Below are positions 54,334 through 64,000 of a DNA stretch of 64,000 nucleotides, in pieces. A program made the position numbers and the translations under genes. Location of the stretch: assembly GCA_003281385.1 (NCBI GenBank), contig QCCE01000006.1, positions 1 through 64,000 of the forward strand, in the 5' to 3' direction. The notes beneath the pieces are model-generated. The model made no database searches. It was not told the origin of the DNA and saw only the letters and a list, made by a program, of their open reading frames with translations. The stretch's first letter is position 1, and every line of letters begins with the position of its first letter. This DNA is from Prochlorococcus sp. AG-347-K17. GTDB taxonomy: Bacteria; Cyanobacteriota; Cyanobacteriia; PCC-6307; Cyanobiaceae.

Positions 54334-54511
54334 AGTTTTTTTTATCCAATGATAAATTCATATGAAATAAAAAAAAACCTCAAATCTAAATATTTATATT
54401 CAAAAACATATTTATTTGAAGATAAAAATTTAAACAAAATTAAATGATTCAAATCTATGTACTATTCATTTAGATATACTTAAATAATAAATAAAGGAAA
54501 AAATATATAAA

Positions 54512-56095
54512 ATGAATGGAGAATTAAACTCTTGGGATAAATTTTGTAATTATCTTTGGTTTGATAAAAAATTAAATATTTGGTTAGACATAAGCAAAAT
54601 TAATTTCACTATTAAAGAGATAAAAAATTTAGAAGAGAAATTTATAGATGTATTTTCATCCATAAAAGAATTAGAAAATGGTGCAATCTCAAATATTGAT
54701 GAAAATAGACAAGTTGGTCATTATTGGCTTAGAAATCCGTCAATTTCTCCATCTTCAAAAATTGGTGAGGAGATTAGCGCAGATATTAATGCTATCTCTG
54801 AATTTGGAAAACAAATTTTAAATGGAGATATTAAGAATAAGAATAATAAGAACTATACTGATGTTCTATGGATAGGAATTGGTGGAAGTGGATTAGGCCC
54901 ATTACTTATTACTGAGTCATTGCAAAAGTGCACTAAAGGCTTAAATTTTTCTTATATCGATAATGTTGATCCATTTTTAATTAGCGAAAAGTTAGAAGAG
55001 TTATCTGAAAAATTATCCACAACATTATTTGTAGTAGTTAGCAAATCAGGTGGTACGCCTGAACCTAGAATTGCTATGGAAATTATTAAAAGTCATTGCG
55101 AAAACAATTCTCTTGAATGGAATTCTAATGCTATAGCCATAACAATGAAAGATAGTAAGTTATTTAAAAAGGCTACTTCTGAAAATTGGTTAAAAATATT
55201 TAATTTACAAGATTGGGTTGGAGGAAGAACTAGTATTACAAGCTCTGTAGGATTACTCCCATTAGCTCTTATTAATGAAAACATATTTGATTTTATTAGA
55301 GGTGCATCATTAATGGATGAGGCCACACGTATAAGTGATTTTAAAAATAATCCAGCAGCATTATTATCATCTGCATGGTATTTAACTGGAGATGGCGTTG
55401 GGAAGAGAGATATGGTCGTATTACCATATAGAGATAGGTTACAAGTATTTAGTAAATATCTTCAGCAATTAGTAATGGAATCATTAGGTAAGAAATTTAA
55501 TAGGAATGGTGAAGTAGTTAATCAAGGTATTTCCGTTTTTGGTAATAAAGGATCTACTGACCAACATGCTTATGTTCAGCAACTGAGAGATGGTATTGAT
55601 AATTTCTTTTGTATTTTTATTGAATTATTAGATTCTCCATCTACTAATATTTTTGATGAAAAAGAGAATCCTAAAGAATATCTTTCTGGTTTTATGCAAG
55701 GAACAAGATCCGCACTCTCTAGTGAAAATAGACAAAGTATAACTATCACATTAGAACAATTAAATTGTTTTTCACTAGGAGCCTTAATCGCGTTATTTGA
55801 GAGGGCTGTATCTTTTTACGCTGAATTAGTAAATATAAATGCATATGATCAACCTGGAGTTGAAGCTGGAAAGAAAGCAGCAGCAAATATTATTGAGTAT
55901 CAGCAAAAATTAACTAATTTATTAGACGAAGGAGGAGAATATTCTATAAATGACATTACATTATTATTTGGTAATTCAGTGAGAGAACCTATATTTTTTA
56001 TACTCCGTGAAATGTGTTTCGGAAATGATGATTATTTAGTTAAGGGCGATTGGTCAAATCCAAATTCATTAGTTATTAAAAAAACCAATTCTTAA
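54512..56095 (+). CDS. pgi: Glucose-6-phosphate isomerase
   Basis: Pgi interconverts glucose-6-phosphate and fructose-6-phosphate, joining glycogen, glycolysis and the pentose-phosphate route. The 527-aa protein has [16 protein letters not shown], the SIS-domain phosphate loop [15 protein letters not shown], the catalytic region [20 protein letters not shown], and [12 protein letters not shown]. An AGGAAAA Shine-Dalgarno stretch stands 11-17 nt before ATG at 54512. It overlaps the 3' end of leuS by 4 bp in convergent orientation. Confidence 0.96.
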   Translation: MNGELNSWDKFCNYLWFDKKLNIWLDISKINFTIKEIKNLEEKFIDVFSSIKELENGAISNIDENRQVGHYWLRNPSISPSSKIGEEISADINAISEFGKQILNGDIKNKNNKNYTDVLWIGIGGSGLGPLLITESLQKCTKGLNFSYIDNVDPFLISEKLEELSEKLSTTLFVVVSKSGGTPEPRIAMEIIKSHCENNSLEWNSNAIAITMKDSKLFKKATSENWLKIFNLQDWVGGRTSITSSVGLLPLALINENIFDFIRGASLMDEATRISDFKNNPAALLSSAWYLTGDGVGKRDMVVLPYRDRLQVFSKYLQQLVMESLGKKFNRNGEVVNQGISVFGNKGSTDQHAYVQQLRDGIDNFFCIFIELLDSPSTNIFDEKENPKEYLSGFMQGTRSALSSENRQSITITLEQLNCFSLGALIALFERAVSFYAELVNINAYDQPGVEAGKKAAANIIEYQQKLTNLLDEGGEYSINDITLLFGNSVREPIFFILREMCFGNDDYLVKGDWSNPNSLVIKKTNS

Positions 56096-58662
56096 ATAAC
56101 AATATTCATAATTTTTCCTTTAACAATAATTATTTTTCTTATTTCCTTTTCTTGAGTCCATTTTAATATGTTAGGTCTCTTTAGAGTCAATTCTTTAATT
56201 TGATCTTCATTCATTTCATTATTAATATTTACTTTGTCTCTCACTTTCCCATTTACCTGTATTACTAGTTCATATGAATCTTCCTTTAATGCTTCGGCAT
56301 TAAATGAAGGCCAGTTTTCTAGATGAACAGATTTATTAAATCCTATAAGATGCCATATTTCTTCTGCAATATGAGGTGCAAATGGAGCCAACAAAATACA
56401 AAATGTTTTTAAAGCCTCAATTTTTAAATTATTGTTTACGTCATTAATGGAATTAGATAATGAATTATAAAACTTCATTAATTCTGAAATCGCAGTATTA
56501 AATTGGTTGTTTAATATGTCATGCGAAATTTCTTTTATGGCTATATTCATTGACTTTATTAAACTTTTTTCTTTATCTGGATAGGAATTAGATTTATTAT
56601 TTATATCTTTTGCACAATTTATATAAAGCTTCCAAATCCTGCTTAAAAATCTAAATTGTCCTTCAACATCTGTATCTCCCCACTCCAAGTCTTTTTCTGG
56701 AGGTGCTTTAAATAATATAAACATTCTTGCTGTATCTGCTCCATATTTTTTAATTACTGATTCAGGGTCTATTCCATTATATTTTGACTTAGACATCTTC
56801 TCGAAAAGAACTTCAAGTTTTGTATTGTCAATTGGATCGGTAGGATTTGTTAGGTCATTAACATCTGAAGGGGAAACATATTTACCCGTTTTATTATTTT
56901 TAAAGGCTGCAGCCTGAACCATTCCTTGCGTTAATAATTTTTTAAATGGTTCATCAATTTCAAATAGTTCATTATCCCGCAAAGCTTTAGTGAAAAATCT
57001 TGCATATAACAAATGCAATATTGCATGCTCTACCCCTCCAACATATTGATCTACAGGCAACCACTTATTAATTTCATTCTTTTCAAATGGCTTATTTGAA
57101 CATTTTGAAGATGGATATCTTAAAAAATACCATGATGAACACATAAAAGTGTCCATAGTATCAGTTTCTTTTTTTGCCGCTATTCCACATTTTGGACATG
57201 TTGTATTTATCCAATTATTATTATCACCTAAAGCATTAATCTTGTTAGTCGAGATATCTATATCTTTTGGTAATGCAACAGGCAATTCCGATTGGTTTAG
57301 AGGAACAGATCCACATTTTTTGCAATTAACGATGGGAATCGGACATCCCCAATATCTTTGTCTAGATATTAACCAATCTCTTAAACGATATTGAATCTTA
57401 TTTTTAGCCCATCCATTATTTACTCCCTCCTCTGAAATTTTTAATTTAGCAATAGAATTTTCTATACTATCGTATTTATTTGAATTAATAAGATATCCTT
57501 TTTCTACATAAGCTTCATTAAGCTCTTTAGTTTGTCCTCTTTTATCCTTTATTATTACCTGTTTAATATCAATATTATTTTTTTTGGCAAAATCAAAATC
57601 TCTTTGATCATGAGCAGGCACTCCCATTACTGCGCCTGTACCGTATTCATCAAGAACATAACTTGCCACCCAAATAGGAATAGGTTCAGAATTAACTGGA
57701 TTTATTGCTACTAAGCTAGTTTTTATTCCTATTTTTTCAAGTTCATTATTTTTATTATTTTTCAAATATTGTTTAAGATTTTCTATATCTTGTATTGTTT
57801 CTTGATCAGAAATATTTTTAATTAATGAATGATTAACAGAAATTGCTAAATAAGTAACTCCAAATAAAGTATCTGGCCTTGTTGTAAATACAGTTATTTT
57901 CTTTTCTGGATTGGTTTTGATATTGAAATTAATATTTGTACCAATTGACTTTCCAATCCAATTATCTTGCATTATTTTTACTCTTTCTGGCCAGTTATCT
58001 AATTTTTCTAAATCCTTCAATAACTCATCCGCATAATTAGTAATCCTTAAAAACCATTGCTTTAATAATTTTTTTTCAACTAGTGCCCCAGATCTCCAAG
58101 ATTTACCCTCTGAGTCAACTTGTTCATTCGCTAAGACTGTATTATCTATCGGATCCCAATTGACTTCTGATTCCTTTTGATAAACAAGGCCTGCCTTGTA
58201 TAACTCTAAAAATAGATATTGTGTCCAAACATAGTAATTTTCATCACAAGTTGCAAATTCTCTATCCCAATCAACTGATAGTCCCAAAAGTTTTAATTGT
58301 GACTTCATATGAGATATATTTTTTTTAGTCCAGACACTTGGACTAATTCCTCTTTCAATCGCTGCATTCTCAGCAGGCAAACCAAAAGCGTCCCAACCCA
58401 TGGGATGTAAAACAGATTTGCCCTTAAACCTTTGGAACCGAGCTATTAAGTCTGTAATAACATAATTCCTAACATGTCCCATATGAAGATTACCTGAAGG
58501 GTAGGGAAACATTGATAAGGCATAAAATTTATCGCTATTCTCTGTTAATTCTTCGGTTTTGTATAAATTGTTTTCTGTCCATATTGACTGCCATTTTTTT
58601 TCTATTTCAGAAGGATTATATAAATTGGTATCAGACTCATATTGTTTATCGGGAGAAATCAC
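56092..58662 (-). CDS. leuS: Leucyl-tRNA synthetase
   Basis: LeuRS is a class I synthetase that charges tRNA-Leu. The 856-aa protein has the HIGH-type motif [20 protein letters not shown] and a CP1 editing domain with [12 protein letters not shown] and the [13 protein letters not shown] editing loop. A zinc-binding CKKC...CPKC insertion follows, then [12 protein letters not shown] and the C-terminal anticodon-binding and leucyl-specific domains. The start is GTG at 58660-58662 ([10 protein letters not shown]). It is full length despite strong AT bias. It diverges from dapF over about 107 bp. Confidence 0.96.
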   Translation of the reverse strand: MISPDKQYESDTNLYNPSEIEKKWQSIWTENNLYKTEELTENSDKFYALSMFPYPSGNLHMGHVRNYVITDLIARFQRFKGKSVLHPMGWDAFGLPAENAAIERGISPSVWTKKNISHMKSQLKLLGLSVDWDREFATCDENYYVWTQYLFLELYKAGLVYQKESEVNWDPIDNTVLANEQVDSEGKSWRSGALVEKKLLKQWFLRITNYADELLKDLEKLDNWPERVKIMQDNWIGKSIGTNINFNIKTNPEKKITVFTTRPDTLFGVTYLAISVNHSLIKNISDQETIQDIENLKQYLKNNKNNELEKIGIKTSLVAINPVNSEPIPIWVASYVLDEYGTGAVMGVPAHDQRDFDFAKKNNIDIKQVIIKDKRGQTKELNEAYVEKGYLINSNKYDSIENSIAKLKISEEGVNNGWAKNKIQYRLRDWLISRQRYWGCPIPIVNCKKCGSVPLNQSELPVALPKDIDISTNKINALGDNNNWINTTCPKCGIAAKKETDTMDTFMCSSWYFLRYPSSKCSNKPFEKNEINKWLPVDQYVGGVEHAILHLLYARFFTKALRDNELFEIDEPFKKLLTQGMVQAAAFKNNKTGKYVSPSDVNDLTNPTDPIDNTKLEVLFEKMSKSKYNGIDPESVIKKYGADTARMFILFKAPPEKDLEWGDTDVEGQFRFLSRIWKLYINCAKDINNKSNSYPDKEKSLIKSMNIAIKEISHDILNNQFNTAISELMKFYNSLSNSINDVNNNLKIEALKTFCILLAPFAPHIAEEIWHLIGFNKSVHLENWPSFNAEALKEDSYELVIQVNGKVRDKVNINNEMNEDQIKELTLKRPNILKWTQEKEIRKIIIVKGKIMNIVI

Positions 58663-58769
58663 TTAATTTTTATTTGTTAAATTATTATTTTAATATCCAT
58701 TGTATAAAATAGAAATAGATTGTTAAAAGGAATAATTTATAATTAAAATTTAAAATATATTATCTACAA

Positions 58770-59630
58770 ATGAAAAATATAACTTTTGAAAAATATCAAG
58801 GTAACGGGAATGATTTCGTAGTAATTGATTCTAGAGGAAATGATTTATATAAAAATTACAAGACAAATAAAATATTTGATATAAAAAAAATTTGCAACAG
58901 GCAATTTGGTATTGGAGCAGATGGTGTGATTTTTATAGAAGAACCTAATGAAGATAATTATGCAAAAATGATAATCTTTAATTCTGATGGTTCTGAAGCA
59001 CAAATGTGTGGAAACGGAATTAGGTGTTTAGTTGAGTATCTCCACGTAAATGATTCAATAACTAATAAAAATATAGAATATAAAATTGAGACTAAAGCAG
59101 GTTTAAAAATTGCAAAATATAAAAATGATGAAATTACAGTAAAAATGGGAGTTCCAATTTTAGAAAGTCAAAATATTCCAACAACAATTGAAAAAAAAAT
59201 TAACTCAATTCCTTCATACGAATTTATTGAGAAAAATTTTAATAATAAAGGTTATGCAGTAGGGATGGGAAATCCTCATTTAATATTCTTTGTACAAGAT
59301 TTAGATTCCATTGCTCTTTCTACACTTGGACCAATATTTGAAAATAATGAATTATTTCCAGAAAAAACAAATGTTCATTTTTGTCAAATCTTAAATAGAG
59401 ATAATATCAAAGTAAAGGTATGGGAAAGAGGAGCAGGTCCAACCTTAGCCTGTGGGACAGGAGCTTGTGCTATTCATGTAGCAGCCTATAAACTAGGCCT
59501 TTGCAACTCGTTGACAATTGTTTCTTTGCCAGGAGGCAATCTTAAAATAGATTGGTCAAAAGACGATTCGGAAGTCATGATGACCGGTAATGCTAAAAAG
59601 GTTTTCTCGGGATCAATTTTAATAAATTAA
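58770..59630 (+). CDS. dapF: Diaminopimelate epimerase
   Basis: DapF epimerises LL- to meso-diaminopimelate for lysine and peptidoglycan. The 286-aa protein has the two catalytic cysteines, Cys80 in AQMCGNGIRCL and Cys228 or nearby in LACGTGACAIH, in the paired-fold arrangement typical of the PLP-independent racemases. KYQGNGNDFVVIDS marks the N-terminus. It is coupled to the nifS-like gene by a 1-nt overlap (TAATG). The run of dapF, nifS-like, DUF1995 and dacB is closely packed and probably one operon, mixing cell-wall and sulfur functions. Confidence 0.95.
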   Translation: MKNITFEKYQGNGNDFVVIDSRGNDLYKNYKTNKIFDIKKICNRQFGIGADGVIFIEEPNEDNYAKMIIFNSDGSEAQMCGNGIRCLVEYLHVNDSITNKNIEYKIETKAGLKIAKYKNDEITVKMGVPILESQNIPTTIEKKINSIPSYEFIEKNFNNKGYAVGMGNPHLIFFVQDLDSIALSTLGPIFENNELFPEKTNVHFCQILNRDNIKVKVWERGAGPTLACGTGACAIHVAAYKLGLCNSLTIVSLPGGNLKIDWSKDDSEVMMTGNAKKVFSGSILIN

Positions 59631-60802
59631 TGGATAATAATTTTATATATTTAGATAATGCATCTACGACTCCATTATCTGAAAATGTTTTAAATATAAT
59701 AAATTCAACTTATAAGAATTATTGGCATAACCCTTCATCAACATACGAGCTAGGGATAAAATGCTCTACATATCTTGAAAAAATTAGATCTAATATTGCT
59801 TATATATTTGAAGCAGAACCAGAAGATATAATTTTTACATCTGGTTCTTCGGAATCAACAAATATTGTATTTAATAATATTTATGAGAACTTTAAAAATG
59901 GTAGAGTTGTCATTTCAAATGTAGAACATCAAGCAACTACCATTTGTGCTAATAAACTAAAAAAACAAAATTGGGATATTTACGAATGGAAGGTAAATAA
60001 TGATGGAATTTTAAATATTGATAATATCGATAAAATTTTAACCAATGATACTAAGCTTGTATCAATTATTTGGGGACAAAGTGAAATTGGGACAATTCAA
60101 CCTGTTCAAATTATAGGTTCCAAATGTGAAGAATTAAATATAATGTTTCATTTAGATGGAACTCAAATATTAAGTAATGGAATATTCAGTTGGAATGATC
60201 TTAAATGTGATTTTTTAAGTTTATCTGCTCATAAATTTGGAGGTCCAAAAGGTATCGGCATTCTCTTAACTAAAGAAAAGTCTCGAATGATTTTAAAAAA
60301 TAAAGACATATCACTTACCCAGGAATATTCAATTAGACAAGGTACCCAAGCTTTGCCATTAATTGCTGGAATGTATGAATCATTAAAGAATATTAAAGGA
60401 AAAATAAAATCATATGATCACAAAACAGAATTTCCTTCAAATAACATTTATAAACTTAAAAATTATTTTTTTCAAAAAATTAAGGATAATAATCATATAA
60501 AGATTACGGGCAGTATTAACCATAGGCTTCCAAATCATATTTCGTTTCTACTTTTAAATAAGCTATTTGATCCTATAAGAGCCTATAAGATTGTTAATTT
60601 CATGTCAGAAAATAGAATCGCCATAAGTAGTGGAAGTGCTTGTTCAAGCTCATCTGGTAAACCGAGCTCAACACTTAAAAATATTGGTTTAAAAGATGAT
60701 GAACTATATTCCAATATTCGTGTTACTTTAGGTTCGATAAACAATAAGTCAGAAATAGATAAATTTTTAGAACTTATTCAAATATGTATTGACAAATTTT
60801 AA
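59630..60802 (+). CDS. Cysteine desulfurase, NifS/IscS-like
   Basis: The 390-aa PLP enzyme removes sulfur from cysteine for Fe-S clusters and thio-cofactors. It has the N-terminal FIYLDNASTTPLSENVL, ISNVEHQATTI, and LSLSAHKFGGPKGIGILL with the Schiff-base Lys (about 203). The catalytic Cys lies in ISSGSACSSSSGKPS (about 338), in a short loop of group I (IscS/NifS) type rather than the SufS type. Its start overlaps the dapF stop and its end overlaps the DUF1995 start. The Fe-S scaffold partner is not in the window. Confidence 0.93.
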   Translation: MDNNFIYLDNASTTPLSENVLNIINSTYKNYWHNPSSTYELGIKCSTYLEKIRSNIAYIFEAEPEDIIFTSGSSESTNIVFNNIYENFKNGRVVISNVEHQATTICANKLKKQNWDIYEWKVNNDGILNIDNIDKILTNDTKLVSIIWGQSEIGTIQPVQIIGSKCEELNIMFHLDGTQILSNGIFSWNDLKCDFLSLSAHKFGGPKGIGILLTKEKSRMILKNKDISLTQEYSIRQGTQALPLIAGMYESLKNIKGKIKSYDHKTEFPSNNIYKLKNYFFQKIKDNNHIKITGSINHRLPNHISFLLLNKLFDPIRAYKIVNFMSENRIAISSGSACSSSSGKPSSTLKNIGLKDDELYSNIRVTLGSINNKSEIDKFLELIQICIDKF

Positions 60803-61428
60803 TGGAAACAAATTACAGACTACCTCAAGATTTAAATGAATCTCTTAAGAATATGGAGGATGCAATTATTCCAAGTTTATTAGATTCAAATAAAAGATTT
60901 ACTATAGAATTTAATTTTGAAGGATTGAAGTTTAACAGAATTGGAATAACTATTTACAAGATATTAGCTAAAAATAATAATGTATTCATAACATTTGCTG
61001 ATCAAGGTGCTGTGGCTTTGGCTCAAAGAGACTATCCAGATATCAAAGATAAAATCTTTACTTTTAAATCATTTAATGAATCAAATAATATAAGTAATAT
61101 TGATAGTGTAATGATATCGATACTTCCTCAGCCATATGATTTTGATTCATTTGAACCTATGTCCGATAATTATCAAGGAACGCATTATTCATTAAATCCT
61201 AAATTTGAAGATGCAAATATTGGTATAGGAAGTGTTATTAGAGAGAGACGTAAAAACTTTGTCAAAACTTGGAAAAATATTTATTTTCTTCAGCCTTTAA
61301 ATAAAGCTGCTCTTATGCATATTTATCCAAATAACTGGTTGCTTTTCAAAGAAGAAAACCAAAAATATTTTTTTAAAAAAGAATTTGAAATTAAACCTGA
61401 TAATGAATCTATTTTTGTAAATTTATAG
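60802..61428 (+). CDS. DUF1995 family protein
   Basis: The 208-aa soluble protein opens with the DUF1995 signature YRLPQDLNESLKNMEDAIIP, then RFTIEFNFEGL and VMISILPQPYDFDSF. The C-terminal half has RERRKNFVKTWKNIYFLQP and AALMHIYPNNWLLF. The family is found in cyanobacteria and chloroplasts (LPA3/LOW PSII ACCUMULATION-type relatives), with a suggested but unproven link to photosystem assembly. It has a 1-nt overlap with the cysteine desulfurase gene and lies 1 nt before dacB. Confidence 0.8.
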   Translation: METNYRLPQDLNESLKNMEDAIIPSLLDSNKRFTIEFNFEGLKFNRIGITIYKILAKNNNVFITFADQGAVALAQRDYPDIKDKIFTFKSFNESNNISNIDSVMISILPQPYDFDSFEPMSDNYQGTHYSLNPKFEDANIGIGSVIRERRKNFVKTWKNIYFLQPLNKAALMHIYPNNWLLFKEENQKYFFKKEFEIKPDNESIFVNL

Positions 61429-61429
61429 A

Positions 61430-62656
61430 TTGAATGTGATTAAAAAGATTTATTCATTTTTCTTAATTGTTCTTGTATTAGTAACATCTCCATTCTTAAT
61501 AAGATATTTACTAACAAATCAGAAAATAAATATTTTAAATAGTATTTATTTTAATTTCCCTGGCATAATTACTAAAAATAAAAAATGTCCTACTTATGAT
61601 ACTTTATTGAATCAAACGCTAGATGATTCTTTTAGTGTATCAATTATCAATAATAACGGGTCAATAATTAGTTCCTATAATGATGAAGTTCCAAGGTTAC
61701 CAGCATCAAATCAAAAATTATTCTCATCAGCTTATGTTTTAAGTAAATATAAATTAAATAGTAATTTAAAGACCTTTTTATTAAAAAAAAATAAAAACAA
61801 TTATTATTTGCTTGGTCAAGGGGATCCAGATCTTAACTATGAGGATATAATCGAACTAATTTCAAATATTAAAGAAAATAAAACTATTAACTTTAATATT
61901 GTAGAAATTGATTCAAAATTAAATTGGCCTAGTGGTTGGACAAATACTGATAAACTTTACGAATATGGATCTCCAATTACATCTCTAGCTATTGAAAGTA
62001 ATCACAATAAATATGAAGATATTTATGCTTTAAGAAATTTTATTAAAAACTATTTAAAAAGTAAATTTCCTAATTCAAAAGTAAATATAGATTTTTTAGA
62101 TGCAGAAAATACATTTTATTTAAAAGATATTACAGAGATAAGTAAAATATATTCAACTCCAATTCTTTCATTATTAACTCTTACAAATTCTGAAAGCCAT
62201 AATTTTACAGCTGAATCACTCTTTAAAAATGCCTCAAATACATGGAACGATAATGACTATATAAAATTGAAAAGATGGCTTGAAAATAAAGGCCTTCCAG
62301 CTACAAATGCTTACTTTGCAGATGCTAGTGGATTGTCTCGAAAAAATAGAATTACAACAAAGTTAGTTGTATTGTTTTTAGATAAAATGAGATATTTTAA
62401 TAATTTTCAAGCTTATCAATCTACACTTTCAATTACGGGAGTAAGAGGAACATTAGCTAAAAGATTTGTAAAAAGTGAATTATCTGGAAAGTTTTTTGGG
62501 AAAACTGGGACCCTTTCAAATGTCTTTGCATTATCTGGCTTTTTATATAAAAATGAAAAGCCAATAATTATAAGCATTATCCAAAATTCAAGTAAAATTG
62601 ATAAAGAAAAAGCATTTAAATTATTACGTGATCTTTATTATTTGAAATCTTGTTAA
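61430..62656 (+). CDS. dacB: D-alanyl-D-alanine carboxypeptidase, class C PBP (S13)
   Basis: The 408-aa protein trims the terminal D-Ala of peptidoglycan stem peptides. An N-terminal membrane anchor or uncleaved signal (about 8-26) precedes the penicillin-binding domain. It carries the SxxK motif in PASNQKLFSS (about 92-95), SHN in SESHNFTAESLF, and KTG in FFGKTGTLSNVF. A fairly short insert distinguishes it from larger DacB. The start is TTG at 61430 (MNVIKKIYSF) or GTG at 61436; both keep the anchor. It ends the dapF-to-dacB run and converges with coaD 8 nt away. Confidence 0.9.
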   Translation: MNVIKKIYSFFLIVLVLVTSPFLIRYLLTNQKINILNSIYFNFPGIITKNKKCPTYDTLLNQTLDDSFSVSIINNNGSIISSYNDEVPRLPASNQKLFSSAYVLSKYKLNSNLKTFLLKKNKNNYYLLGQGDPDLNYEDIIELISNIKENKTINFNIVEIDSKLNWPSGWTNTDKLYEYGSPITSLAIESNHNKYEDIYALRNFIKNYLKSKFPNSKVNIDFLDAENTFYLKDITEISKIYSTPILSLLTLTNSESHNFTAESLFKNASNTWNDNDYIKLKRWLENKGLPATNAYFADASGLSRKNRITTKLVVLFLDKMRYFNNFQAYQSTLSITGVRGTLAKRFVKSELSGKFFGKTGTLSNVFALSGFLYKNEKPIIISIIQNSSKIDKEKAFKLLRDLYYLKSC

Positions 62657-62664
62657 TAAAAATA

Positions 62665-63138
62665 TTATTTAAAATATTCTTTTAAATCCTTCTCAACAGA
62701 GGGAGGTACCATGTGATTAATTTCACCACCAAATTTTGCAACTTCTTTTACTAAAGAACTACTAAGAAAACTATAATTTGTATTTGTTGATAAAAATATA
62801 GTTTCAATATCATTATTAAGAGATTTATTTGTATGAGCAACCTGAAGTTCATACTCAAAATCACTCATTGCTCTTAAGCCTCTAAGAATAAGATTAGCTT
62901 TTAGATCATTTGCACAATCCACAGTGAGTCCTGAATAAGAAATAACTTCAATATTAGGTAAATGAGAAAGGGAATTTTTTATTTGTATTATTCTTCTTTC
63001 AAGATTAAATGTTGGTGTTTTAGAAGTATTTTCTAAAACAGCAACTACTAGATTGCCAAATATTTTTTCAGCCCTTTCTATTAAATCAAGATGCCCGTTT
63101 GTTAAAGGATCAAAAGTACCTGGATAAAGAATTTTCAT
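62665..63138 (-). CDS. coaD: Phosphopantetheine adenylyltransferase CoaD
   Basis: CoaD makes dephospho-CoA from phosphopantetheine and ATP. The 157-aa protein has the nucleotidyltransferase start [20 protein letters not shown] (TxGH motif, about 3-22), [18 protein letters not shown], and the [14 protein letters not shown]-terminal motif. It is standard in length. It converges with dacB and diverges from the flavin reductase gene over 59 bp. Confidence 0.96.
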   Translation of the reverse strand: MKILYPGTFDPLTNGHLDLIERAEKIFGNLVVAVLENTSKTPTFNLERRIIQIKNSLSHLPNIEVISYSGLTVDCANDLKANLILRGLRAMSDFEYELQVAHTNKSLNNDIETIFLSTNTNYSFLSSSLVKEVAKFGGEINHMVPPSVEKDLKEYFK

Positions 63139-63197
63139 GAATTTATTATGATCGAATAAGAAATTTAGTTAAAATAAGATTATTAGATAAATCAATT

Positions 63198-63686
63198 ATG
63201 ACATTAAATCTAGAAGCAAAAAAAATCTTATTAAGAAAAATACCTCACGGATTATTTATTTGTGGTGTTAGAGATGAGGATAAAAATGAAGTGAATGGAT
63301 TTACTGCAAGTTGGGTGACTCAAGGTTCCTTCACCCCACCATTAGTTGTTATGGCTGTTAGAGCAGAGGGTTCTAGTCATGAAATAATAAAGTCCACCAA
63401 TAAGTTCTCATTAAATGTGCTCAAAAGTGATCAAAAGGATCTAGCTGCTGTTTTCTTTAAACCTCAAAAAGCATTAGGAGGTAGATTTGAATCTGTTGAA
63501 TTTAATTTAGGTGAGCTTGGATTGCCTATTTTAGTTGATAGTGTTGGTGGAGTTGAATGTAATGTTGTTGGAAGTGTTATGCATGGAGACCATACCGTTT
63601 TTGTAGGAGAGGTTGTATCTGCTTATCTGAATAATGATGTTGACTCACTAAATTTATCTTCAACTGGCTGGAATTATGGAGGGTAA
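63198..63686 (+). CDS. Flavin reductase family protein
   Basis: The 162-aa protein has the FMN-binding split-barrel fold of the flavin reductase-like family: FICGVRDEDKNEVNGFTASW, VTQGSFTPPLVVMAVRAEG, FSLNVLKSDQKDLAAVFFKP, and a C-terminal DHTVFVGEVVSAYL. Relatives reduce FMN or serve as FMN-binding partners of monooxygenases or flavodiiron proteins. A C-terminal domain of flavodiiron proteins has the same fold, but here it is free-standing. The partner is not visible. The uvrC start follows 9 nt later in the same direction. Confidence 0.85.
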   Translation: MTLNLEAKKILLRKIPHGLFICGVRDEDKNEVNGFTASWVTQGSFTPPLVVMAVRAEGSSHEIIKSTNKFSLNVLKSDQKDLAAVFFKPQKALGGRFESVEFNLGELGLPILVDSVGGVECNVVGSVMHGDHTVFVGEVVSAYLNNDVDSLNLSSTGWNYGG

Positions 63687-63695
63687 TTATTTTAA

Positions 63696-64000
63696 ATGAA
63701 TAATTCCTTTATCGAAAAAATAGATAATAAATATAATTTTAAAATTGAATATAAATTAATTAATAATAAGGAGTTATTAAAATCAAGATTATCCGAAATT
63801 CCAAAGTCATCTGGTTGTTATCTTTTTAAAGATATTGATAGTAACTTACTTTATATCGGTAAATCTAAAAAACTACGTAGCAGAGTAAGTAGTTATTTCA
63901 ATAATTATTCAGATTTAACGCCCAGATTAAGTTTGATGGTTCGTCAAATAACTGAAATAGAAATAATAGTCACAGATAGCGAATATGAAGCATTAAATTT
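63696..64000 (+). CDS. uvrC: Excinuclease ABC subunit C, 3' end cut by window edge
   Basis: The frame starts at ATG 63696 and runs off the right edge after about 101 codons. It shows the UvrC N-terminal GIY-YIG nuclease domain: SGCYLFKDIDSNLLYIGKSK (about 39-58), then KKLRSRVSSYFNNYSDLTPR and MVRQITEIEIIVTDSEYEAL. UvrC makes the 3' incision in nucleotide excision repair; the second nuclease half, the UVR domain and the HhH lie outside. An N-terminal extension of about 25 residues precedes the nuclease domain. Confidence 0.9.
   Translation, partial: MNNSFIEKIDNKYNFKIEYKLINNKELLKSRLSEIPKSSGCYLFKDIDSNLLYIGKSKKLRSRVSSYFNNYSDLTPRLSLMVRQITEIEIIVTDSEYEALN

Noticed and set aside
54349-54447. 32-codon ATG ORF (MINSYEIKKN...) in the purN-pgi gap
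   Set aside because: Composition is only Lys/Asn/Tyr/Leu as expected from AT-rich DNA, with no hydrophobic or domain pattern and no ribosome-binding site.
1-64000. CRISPR arrays, insertion sequences, integrases, rRNA operon
   Set aside because: No spaced direct repeats, transposase motifs or rRNA sequence were seen on either strand.

Overview
The window is about 64 kb of a compact, very AT-rich cyanobacterial chromosome. It carries photosystem and thylakoid genes (psaK, psb28, a PAM68-type photosystem II assembly factor, gun4) and many families largely confined to cyanobacteria and plastids (DUF1816, DUF3082, DUF1995, DUF2499/DUF3593, DUF3110, DUF6439). Intergenic gaps are short, AT content is extreme, and no mobile element is visible. 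Together these point to a streamlined marine picocyanobacterium, most likely a low-GC (high-light type) Prochlorococcus. The strain cannot be named from the sequence alone.

Layout. 1-13 kb: an rRNA 2'-O-methyltransferase cut by the left edge, a DUF1816 gene, gatA, intact unsplit dnaE, then a leftward block (PAM68, rpsO, ruvA, a glycine-zipper envelope protein, a DMT permease), dnaG, and a leftward umuD-umuC operon that also carries a small HExxH protein. 13-24 kb: rlmH, a low-complexity ORF, rsmA, ispE, DUF3082, a 31-aa membrane ORF, pdhB, secD-secF, a 59-aa membrane ORF, an AI-2E family permease, psb28, mnmH, gun4, and an RsbW-like kinase facing a DUF6439 gene. 24-30 kb: a methyltransferase, glnA with a candidate NtcA site and a strong terminator, a class V aminotransferase, tadA, a group II PLP decarboxylase and a 45-aa membrane ORF. 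30-36 kb: a leftward, tightly packed run pyk > ABC permease > bioY > lspA > membrane GTPase, then a MazG-like gene. 36-47 kb: yggT, scpB (no usual start codon), ilvA, dxs, psaK, DUF3593/DUF2499, a secreted peroxiredoxin, rpmB, htpG, hisZ, an inositol-phosphatase-like gene, a long ferredoxin and tRNA-Ser(GGA). 47-64 kb: an overlapping dnaK-dnaJ pair, DUF3110, a cyclophilin, ribBA, argC, purN, pgi, leuS, the coupled dapF > nifS-like > DUF1995 > dacB run, coaD, a flavin reductase, and the start of uvrC.

Most of the window is core housekeeping. The observations most worth follow-up are: (1) the umuD-umuC operon with a LexA-like box and a third gene encoding a putative zinc metallopeptidase; (2) scpB, whose full-length frame has no ATG, GTG or TTG and probably starts at ATT; (3) three small membrane-protein ORFs under 60 aa; (4) the regulatory layout around glnA; and (5) the dnaK paralogue with a duplicated acidic-aromatic tail motif, overlapping a zinc-finger-less dnaJ. 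No CRISPR array, prophage, insertion sequence or integrase was seen, and no gap between genes exceeds about 300 bases.
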